Assembly: GCA_019237355.1 (NCBI GenBank)
Contig: JAFAHH010000646.1
Coordinates: 1 to 7,697, forward strand
Direction: 5' to 3'
Source of the DNA: Acetobacteraceae bacterium
Lineage (GTDB): Bacteria > Pseudomonadota > Alphaproteobacteria > Acetobacterales > Acetobacteraceae
DNA: 7,697 nt
Below are positions 1 to 4,819 of this stretch, one piece after another. Both the position numbers and the translations under genes were made by a program. Each line of letters starts with the position of its first letter. The stretch's first letter is position 1. The notes under the pieces were generated by a model. That model worked only from the letters and a program-made list of their open reading frames with translations, had not been told where the DNA came from and ran no database searches.

Positions 1-1047
1 AGATACCGCCGTGTTCGTCAGCCAATAAAGCGTGATGTCGTCGAGGATGTCGTCTCGCGTAAGGCCTTCGGTTTCCCCGTCAAAGGCACGCGCGATTAGC
101 GCCTCGCTGCGTGCATCGTGATCAATCATCCAAGCCGCCAGTCCAACGGGCGAATCTACAAGGGCGTAAAGCGTCTGGGGACGGTTGCTCATTTCGATGG
201 CGTAGCCCAAACCCTTCTTATAGAAAAAGTCTAGCTGGTCCCAAGCGTGCCGTTCGTCGGCGGAAAAGCCGGATGGCGGTGGTTCGTGACACTTGAGTGC
301 CTTGGAAACGTCGGCTGGAACGGTACCAGGCATGTTCGTGTGGATGCCGAGCACTTCCGGAGGCGCTTGCACGCCTAATTCGTCGACGACCTGCGCACCC
401 ACATCGCCGCCTGCCGCCACAAAGCGCGTGTATCCAAGGCGCTTCATCAGCGTGACCCACGTGCGTGCGATGTGGGGAATGTCCCAGCCCGTGGCGGTCG
501 GCTTGCCCGAAAATCCATAGCCCGGCAGCGACGGAATTACGATGTCGAACGCATCCGATGCGCTCCCGCGATGGGCCGTGGGATTGGTAAGCGGATCGAT
601 GATCTTTAGTTGCTCGATGATCGAGCCGGGCCACCCGTGCGTGACAATGAGTGGCAACGCATTTTCATGTTTCGAACGAACGTGGATGAAATAGATGTCG
701 AGGCCGTCGATCTCGGTCAGGAATTGCGGCAGCGCATTCAGCTTAGCCTCGATCTTCCGCCAGTCATACTCCCCCTGCCAATAGAGCGCGAGTTTCTGAA
801 TCGTCGCGAGCTGGACGCCCTGTGATGCATCCGTGACGGTTTCACCTTCGGGCCAGCGGGTCACGGCGAGGCGCCGACGGAGGTCGACGAGCGCATCTTC
901 CGGAACGTTGATGTGGAAGGGACGGATTGTGTTGTCCCCCGCAGCCACAACGGTCTGGGCGTAGCTGGGGATGGCGCGGAGGATACTGCCGACGGCGCCT
1001 GCTGCTGCCAGGGTAGAGAGTAAGCGGCGCCGGGTGGTGGTGTTCAT
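1..1047 (-). CDS. Epoxide hydrolase-family alpha/beta-hydrolase, Tat-exported, 3' end cut by window edge
   Basis: The frame is open from the ATG at 1047-1045 to the left edge: 349 codons with no stop, so the C-terminus (probably 50-90 residues, including the catalytic His and acid) is missing. Residues 5-11 read TRRRLLS, a twin-arginine motif, followed by an Ala/Gly-rich hydrophobic stretch and a likely cleavage site after SYA (residue 30), so periplasmic export is expected. Residues ~41-150 match the N-terminal domain of epoxide hydrolases (IRPFHINVPEDALVDLRRRL at 41-60). HGWPGS (137-142) is the oxyanion-hole loop. GGDVG (213-217) is the nucleophile elbow with Asp215; most relatives have GGDWG. 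The lid has the typical DSPVGLAAW (298-306) and YW (Tyr341, a candidate ring-opening Tyr). Family activity is hydrolysis of epoxides to diols; the substrate is unknown. ATGs at 1055 and 1051 are out of frame. A promoter is visible at 1094-1122. Confidence 0.9.
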   Translation of the reverse strand, partial: MNTTTRRRLLSTLAAAGAVGSILRAIPSYAQTVVAAGDNTIRPFHINVPEDALVDLRRRLAVTRWPEGETVTDASQGVQLATIQKLALYWQGEYDWRKIEAKLNALPQFLTEIDGLDIYFIHVRSKHENALPLIVTHGWPGSIIEQLKIIDPLTNPTAHRGSASDAFDIVIPSLPGYGFSGKPTATGWDIPHIARTWVTLMKRLGYTRFVAAGGDVGAQVVDELGVQAPPEVLGIHTNMPGTVPADVSKALKCHEPPPSGFSADERHAWDQLDFFYKKGLGYAIEMSNRPQTLYALVDSPVGLAAWMIDHDARSEALIARAFDGETEGLTRDDILDDITLYWLTNTAVS

Positions 1048-1093
1048 TCATTCATCGCCGTTTGTCGATGGACGGAGTGGGCATGTGGTTGTC

Positions 1094-1122
1094 ATTCTAT
1101 GGCCCAAATGTCATATTGTCGA
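1094..1122 (-). promoter_or_regulatory. Sigma70-like promoter for the epoxide hydrolase gene
   Basis: On the minus strand, TCGACA (1122-1117, five of six to TTGACA) and TAGAAT (1099-1094, five of six to TATAAT) are separated by exactly 17 nt. Transcription would start near 1087, leaving a leader of about 40 nt before the ATG at 1047. This is the best promoter match I found in the window. The identification is by consensus only. Confidence 0.5.
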
Positions 1123-1137
1123 TGTTTTGGGACATAG
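1097..1137. promoter_or_regulatory. Inverted repeat over the hydrolase promoter, candidate operator
   Basis: The arms CTATGGCCCAAA (1097-1108) and TTTGGGACATAG (1126-1137) are reverse complements at 11 of 12 positions; the mismatch is 1102 against 1132. The inner 17 nt contain the -35 hexamer (1117-1122), and the left arm abuts and overlaps the -10 (1094-1099). This position would suit a repressor or activator site, or a cruciform. No regulator gene is visible next to it. A 9-nt direct repeat TTGTCGATG (1062-1070 and 1116-1124) also lies here. Confidence 0.4.
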
Positions 1138-1319
1138 TCTAGCCGAATGCAGCGCATCGGCTTTGTCGTCTTCCCGCTTCAGGCTTTCCGACGATCGGGA
1201 CCCTCAACTCGGGCCTCCATTTTGCCGTGCAAGATGGGACCCGGTGCTCGCGAATTGAAAACCGAGTCCGCCGCAAGCCATCGCGCTCTAGCGAGAGGGC
1301 GGCACGGGCGGAGGCAAGG

Positions 1320-1354
1320 TTCAGATTGTCATCTGAATGACATAAATCGATCAT
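1320..1354 (+). promoter_or_regulatory. Candidate promoter/operator upstream of the HMA_2-like gene
   Basis: Two dyads interlace: TTCAGA (1320-1325) with TCTGAA (1332-1337), and TGTCA (1327-1331) with TGACA (1338-1342). TTGTCA at 1326-1331 is five of six to a -35 hexamer, and GATCAT at 1349-1354, 17 nt on, is four of six to a -10. That would place the start near 1361, about 60 nt before the ATG at 1423. The dyads cover the -35 hexamer, as an operator would. The -10 is weak, so the promoter call is tentative. Confidence 0.3.
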
Positions 1355-1422
1355 CACGGCGCAACCAGGATCCGATAAAACCCGGAGAACACAGGAAAGT
1401 TCAGGAAATCCGGCAAACAATC

Positions 1423-1785
1423 ATGCTCCTGGTTCACGACATTCCAGGCCGGCTCCGCTTCATAGCCCCCTGCCTTAAGGGTAACCGGCAACAATTAGCC
1501 GCGCTCGGCAAGCGTGTCAGGGTGCTGAACAACGTAACCGCGGCAAGTGTGAATCCTATTACGGGTAGTCTCATTATCCACTACGACAGTGATGCCGCCG
1601 TTCGCGCCCGCATTCTCCAGCACATCCGGGCGGAACACGAGGCCCTAGAGCGAACGCCCGCCGCGGCGCGCTTTCAGGAGGCGCCGGCGGGTCACATTCG
1701 TGCAGCAACGGATTTCGTTGCCGACGCGCTTGCCAATTGGCTCGTAGAGCGCGTCGTGCAGTGCGCTGTGTCTGCCCTGACTTGA
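1423..1785 (+). CDS. HMA_2-like small protein (heavy-metal-associated fold without CxxC)
   Basis: A 120-residue protein. Residues 1-70 have the beta-alpha-beta-beta-alpha-beta pattern of HMA_2-type domains: VHDIPGRLRF at 4-13, then an amphipathic helix, V..ASVNPITGSLIIHYD (38-55) and a second helix through ILQHIRA. IPGRLR and the NP-TGS-L-I-YD pattern are typical of this group. The CxxC metal site of classical HMA domains is absent; the only cysteines are Cys17 and Cys114. The C-terminal ~25 residues form a mildly hydrophobic helix (ATDFVADALANWLVERVV) that may be membrane-associated. Such domains occur alone or at the N-terminus of P-type metal ATPases; the function is unproven. I chose the ATG at 1423 because homology starts there; the open frame extends upstream to 1147 without domain character. 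The Shine-Dalgarno candidate AGGAAA (1403-1408) is rather distant at 14 nt. It converges on the PiT gene with a 29-nt gap. Confidence 0.75.
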   Translation: MLLVHDIPGRLRFIAPCLKGNRQQLAALGKRVRVLNNVTAASVNPITGSLIIHYDSDAAVRARILQHIRAEHEALERTPAAARFQEAPAGHIRAATDFVADALANWLVERVVQCAVSALT

Positions 1786-1816
1786 TGGTTCCCCCATCGC
1801 CGCTCGCGATTCTCTT
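1784..1816. terminator. Possible bidirectional terminator between convergent genes
   Basis: Two short hairpins fill the gap between the convergent stop codons: GATGG (1784-1788) with CCATC (1794-1798), and ATCGC (1796-1800) with GCGAT (1806-1810). The second is followed on the plus strand by TCTCTT. The stems are only 5 bp and the T tract is poor, so the case rests mainly on position. Confidence 0.3.
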
Positions 1817-3455
1817 ATGAGACGAGCTGGCGCAGAATGAAATAGAGCAACCCGGCCAGCGTGATCGCCGCAGGTAGGGTGAGCACCCAGGCCATGGCCA
1901 TGTTACGCACGGTGCTCCATTGGAGGCCCGACCCGTTGGCGGCCATAGTCCCCGCGACGCCGCTCGAGAGAATATGCGTGGTCGAGACAGGCAGCCCGTA
2001 TACTTCTGCTAGCCCGATCGTGCCGGCAGCGACCAGTTCGGCTGACGCACCCTGGGCATAGCTTAGGTGCTGCTTGCCGATCTTCTCACCGACCGTGACG
2101 ACGATCCTCTTCCAGCCGACCATGGTGCCAAGACCAAGCGCGAATGCTACTGACACCTTTACCCAATTTGGGATGAAGCGGGTGCCCGCGTTCAGGTCTT
2201 CGGTATACGACTTCAACGTGGCGCTTTCCGCCGGGCTCAGCTTCACGCCCGCTTCCGGGAGCAGGCGGACGGCATCAGCAGCGAGATACATGTCGTTGCG
2301 CATGTTGGGGGTGGCGGCGGCGGGCACGCGCCGGATCGCCCCATAGTTCTGCACCTGCCGGGCGATGTCGCTTGAAAGCGCTGCGAGGGCGGCGAATACC
2401 TGTGGCCGATTGAGGTCCTTCGTCCGTAGAGCCTCGCCAACGATATTGCGGGCTTGCTCGGGTGACGGCAATGAGGCTCCTTCTGCATGGGCCTGAAACA
2501 CCGCCTGTGCTTCATGCGTGATTTGAATGAAGCCGGGGGTGCTGCTCTCTGGCATCGTGCGATTCAGGGCATAAGCGGTCGGTACGGCGCCGATCAGAAT
2601 CAGCATAATCAGTCCCATCCCCTTCTGGCCGTCATTGCCGCCATGGGCAAAGGAAACGGCGGTGCAGGTTAGGATCAGCAGGGCCCGGATCCAGAGCGGC
2701 GGCGGATGGGTTCCGTCTGGCTCCCGGTAGAGTTCGCGCTTACGGATCACGAACTTCATCAGCAGGAGGAGCAAGGCGGAAAGGACGAAGCCGCAGACCG
2801 GGCTGAACAATAGGGCACGCAGGACGCCAATCGCTTGCCCCCAATCGACTCCCGACGTCGCTTGTCCAGCTGGCGCCATCAGCTGGTTCGCGAGGCCTAC
2901 ACCAATGACCGAGCCGATCAGAGCATGTGAAGAGCTGTTCGGTAGGCCGAGGGACCAGGTTCCCAAGTTCCAGATGATCGCGGCGATCAGAAGTGCAAAA
3001 ATCATGGCATAGCCGGCAGCGCTACCGACCTGGAGGATCAATTCCACCGGCAGTAGCGTGACGATGCTGTACGCTACGGCACCGGTCGAGACGAGGACGC
3101 CGAGAAAGTTGAAGAGTCCGGACCAGACGACGGCAATTACCGGCGAAAGGCTATGCGTGTAGATCACGGTCGCCACGGCATTTGCCGTGTCGTGGAAGCC
3201 GTTGACGAATTCGAACCCGAGCGCAATCAGCAGCGCAATTCCCAGCAGGACAAAGGTGCCGATCGCGAGCGGCTCCTGACCGGTATTGCGCACATCACTG
3301 AGCAGCCCCGACGCCGCGTAGCCAATGCCGCAGATGAGGAGCAATAAAAAGACGAGCGGCGTGGCGCCATGCGGCTTCTGGTCAAGATTGGGACGACCTC
3401 GAGCAGCGGATCCGGCTGCTGACGGCAGGACAAACTGGGACATTGCGGGGCTCAC
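1815..3455 (-). CDS. pit: PiT-family low-affinity inorganic phosphate transporter
   Basis: A 546-residue inner-membrane carrier, in the size range of PitA-type proteins (E. coli PitA is about 500). Members take up phosphate, in bacteria mainly as neutral metal-phosphate complexes, by proton symport. The two inverted PiT signature halves are present: GFEFVNGFHDTANAVAT (80-96) and SFAHGGNDGQKGMGL (268-282). NSSSHALIGS (173-182) and GLPVSTTHILSSGVAG (487-502) are the conserved Ser/Thr/His segments after each half. About ten to twelve hydrophobic spans flank a soluble loop at ~298-430, the usual PitA architecture. The first ~30 residues are a polar extension. The start is uncertain: GTG at 3455 gives the longest form, while ATG at 3443 (MSQFVLP) is equally plausible, and neither has a clear Shine-Dalgarno. 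No PhoU-like (DUF47) partner is next to it. It is divergent from the DUF5132-like gene and convergent with the HMA_2-like gene. Confidence 0.95.
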   Translation of the reverse strand: MSPAMSQFVLPSAAGSAARGRPNLDQKPHGATPLVFLLLLICGIGYAASGLLSDVRNTGQEPLAIGTFVLLGIALLIALGFEFVNGFHDTANAVATVIYTHSLSPVIAVVWSGLFNFLGVLVSTGAVAYSIVTLLPVELILQVGSAAGYAMIFALLIAAIIWNLGTWSLGLPNSSSHALIGSVIGVGLANQLMAPAGQATSGVDWGQAIGVLRALLFSPVCGFVLSALLLLLMKFVIRKRELYREPDGTHPPPLWIRALLILTCTAVSFAHGGNDGQKGMGLIMLILIGAVPTAYALNRTMPESSTPGFIQITHEAQAVFQAHAEGASLPSPEQARNIVGEALRTKDLNRPQVFAALAALSSDIARQVQNYGAIRRVPAAATPNMRNDMYLAADAVRLLPEAGVKLSPAESATLKSYTEDLNAGTRFIPNWVKVSVAFALGLGTMVGWKRIVVTVGEKIGKQHLSYAQGASAELVAAGTIGLAEVYGLPVSTTHILSSGVAGTMAANGSGLQWSTVRNMAMAWVLTLPAAITLAGLLYFILRQLVS

Positions 3456-3823
3456 ATCGTGCTTTGGTTATGACGCTAATGCGTTTATTCAGTTAGCTAG
3501 AAGAGTGGTTCTGTTTCAGTTTGATGAAGGTTGGGAGCTATCTTTCGAATGAGGCACTGCGGGTCAATCCTCGCGCTTCATCTCATGTTCTCGAACAGGG
3601 ACCATTCGATCATGTTTGCGGCCAGCAGGTAAAGGCGGGAGGAACGCCAAGCCTGGATACTGTTGGATGGCCCGTCCAGCATCCGGCGGCCGGCCGGGTA
3701 GAAGCCCGGGGACTGCGCCGAGACCCTACCGACGAGGGTCACTTGGAAGCATCACTCTCGCGTGATTTGTTGCCAAGCCGCTGGCGCCTATGTCCTAATC
3801 GGTCCGAGTAGAGGAGGCAGGTC
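3456..3823. other. Intergenic region with short hairpins, no gene recognised
   Basis: This 368-nt gap separates the divergent PiT and DUF5132-like genes. A plus-strand frame at 3521-3811 has no recognisable composition or ribosome site. Two short hairpins occur: CCGGG (3694-3698) with CCCGG (3705-3709), and GACCCT (3722-3727) with AGGGTC (3735-3740). A weak plus-strand promoter candidate is TTGCCA (3770-3775), 18 nt, then CCTAAT (3794-3799). For the PiT side I found TTGACC (3567-3562, minus strand) but no good -10 at the right distance, and no Pho box. I do not recognise a known riboswitch. Confidence 0.45.
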
Positions 3824-4153
3824 GTGGCATTCTGGGAGAACGTAACCGAAAGTATCACCGAAAGTGGCGCCGGCACTGGGTTGGTCGTTGCTGCGGGCGC
3901 GCTGCTGGTTTTTCCGCTGGTCCGGCCTCTGCTTCGCGAAGCAGCGAAGGCCGTTATCAAGGGCGGACTAATAGCTTACGACCAGGCCACCCGGATGGGC
4001 GCGACGGTGCAGGAATCGATGAGCGACATGGTGGCCGAGATTCACGCGGAGAGGCGCGAAGACTCGGGTCCGCGCTCACCCGCCGACAGCACGCACGAGC
4101 ACCGAACGCGCGAATCAGGCGATCGCAAGGGCGCACAACCGGCAGCGAACTAG
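3824..4153 (+). CDS. DUF5132-like small membrane-anchored protein
   Basis: A 109-residue protein starting at GTG (3824); a strong Shine-Dalgarno GAGGAGG at 3811-3817 with 6-nt spacing fixes the start. Residues 17-37 form one hydrophobic span (GTGLVVAAGALLVFPLV), followed by RPLLREAAKAVIKGGLIAYD (34-53). The charged helix with IKGG-L-AY is the pattern I associate with DUF5132 proteins. Residues ~54-78 form an amphipathic helix (ESMSDMVAEIHAE). The last ~35 residues are a polar, probably disordered tail rich in Arg, Glu, Ser and Pro. No enzymatic residues are evident and the function is unknown. From general memory, DUF5132 genes often lie near HMA_2 proteins and P-type metal ATPases; here an HMA_2-like gene lies 2 kb away beyond the PiT gene. 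The family call is by pattern and should be treated as likely rather than certain. Confidence 0.75.
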   Translation: MAFWENVTESITESGAGTGLVVAAGALLVFPLVRPLLREAAKAVIKGGLIAYDQATRMGATVQESMSDMVAEIHAERREDSGPRSPADSTHEHRTRESGDRKGAQPAAN

Positions 4154-4183
4154 ACCCCATATCCGTTTTTCCAAAATCGGGGT
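4154..4183 (+). terminator. Imperfect hairpin just after the DUF5132-like gene
   Basis: ACCCC (4154-4158), immediately after the stop codon, can pair with GGGGT (4179-4183). Alternatively CCG (4163-4165) pairs with CGG (4178-4180) around a TTTT/AAAA inner stem. No T tract follows on the plus strand, so intrinsic termination is doubtful. The position is the main support. Confidence 0.22.
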
Positions 4184-4405
4184 GACCGGCTCCACTGCTG
4201 TGCTTCGGTGTGGATACGCAGAAAGCAACGATACCGGCGGCAATCCCGCAGAAAGTGGCCGCGAAGCGAGGCCTGGTTCTGGTCCAATTGAAAACACCCC
4301 GGCTCGGCTTCGTCGAGCTCGCTCAGGGTGGTCTCTGCTGCGCCCTATGGACCCTCACGACCCGATGCCGCGCGCTTAGATCGCTTGGTCTCGCCAGCAC
4401 GCGCA

Positions 4406-4630
4406 CTATTGGCTGGGGATGGGAACAACCCGGCCTTGATGCTTTGTATGCGGTCCTTCACCCGGGTCCGGGAAATACCAAACCCGGTCGCCTACGTGGA
4501 GCCGGCCGAACATCCCCTCCGATAGGCGATCGCGGCTTACGGCGATTTCTTGAGCATCATCAAGCAAAAGAATTACATAGCCATGGGCCGGAAGCAGACG
4601 TACAACATGGCCTGAGATCGGCTGATCCAT
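4406..4630 (-). CDS. Small OB-fold/cold-shock-like protein, function unknown
   Basis: A 74-residue protein. A longer form would start at the ATG at 4642. I prefer ATG 4630 because GGAG (4640-4637, minus strand) lies 6 nt before it, whereas nothing resembling a ribosome site precedes 4642. The chain reads like a small beta-barrel: GHVVRLLPAHGYVILLLDD (7-25), then QEIAVSRDRL, then LHVGDRVWYFPDP, ending GRVVPIPSQ. This order (G-x-V, GY-x-I, an E-I-x-V-[S/H] strand, L-x-VGDRV-x-Y) resembles cold-shock and S1-type OB domains. The aromatic RNA-binding motif KGFGFI of true cold-shock proteins is replaced by HGYVIL and the FVH motif by AVS, so nucleic-acid binding is not assured. It lies 189 nt downstream of the sensor-kinase stop on the same strand, so cotranscription is possible. 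The overlapping plus-strand frames lack protein character. Confidence 0.65.
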   Translation of the reverse strand: MDQPISGHVVRLLPAHGYVILLLDDAQEIAVSRDRLSEGMFGRLHVGDRVWYFPDPGEGPHTKHQGRVVPIPSQ

Positions 4631-4819
4631 CGTTGTCTCCATACTTTGGGGGCATGCTGCACGGGCGGCGTTCGCGTGCCTTGATCTAGGTCAGGAGAGC
4701 GCCGGTCTTGAGCTGGCAGATTTTGAGGCGCTCGCGCGATCCGCTGCCGCGGGTGGCTGACACGTGGGTCCATCGCATGGCGCCGGGCTCCCGGACCGGA
4801 GCTTTGTTTGAAGATGTCG

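Larger units (their letters stand above)
1048..1422. other. Intergenic region between divergent genes, regulatory content only
   Basis: About 375 nt separate the minus-strand hydrolase from the plus-strand HMA_2-like gene. The left part holds the hydrolase promoter and its inverted repeat. The right part holds the dyad cluster at 1320-1343. The hexamer TGTCAT occurs at 1090, 1109 and 1327, and inverted at 1337-1342. A plus-strand frame stays open from 1147 into the HMA_2-like gene, but its translation before 1423 is Arg/Ser-rich with no domain character, so I treat it as non-coding. No tRNA or other RNA gene was recognised. Confidence 0.5.

Noticed and set aside
1090..1123. Pho box controlling phosphate genes
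   Set aside because: TGTCAT copies start 19 nt apart rather than 11, the flanking bases do not fit, and the site is not upstream of the PiT gene.
1147..1422. N-terminal extension of the HMA_2-like frame from 1147
   Set aside because: The translation is Arg/Ser-rich with no fold, overlaps probable regulatory dyads, and domain homology begins exactly at the Met at 1423.
3521..3811. Plus-strand frame of 96 codons between PiT and the DUF5132-like gene
   Set aside because: No ribosome site, no hydrophobic or domain pattern, and it ends among hairpins just before the next gene's ribosome site.
4210..4689. Plus-strand open frame of 159 codons
   Set aside because: It is antisense to the better-supported OB-like gene, has no Shine-Dalgarno, and its translation is low-complexity in Arg, Gly and Pro without domain character.
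4787..4802. GCTCC-N6-GGAGC hairpin followed by TTTGTTT on the plus strand
   Set aside because: It is terminator-shaped on the plus strand only, but no plus-strand gene runs into it. On the minus strand, where the kinase transcript passes, there is no T tract.
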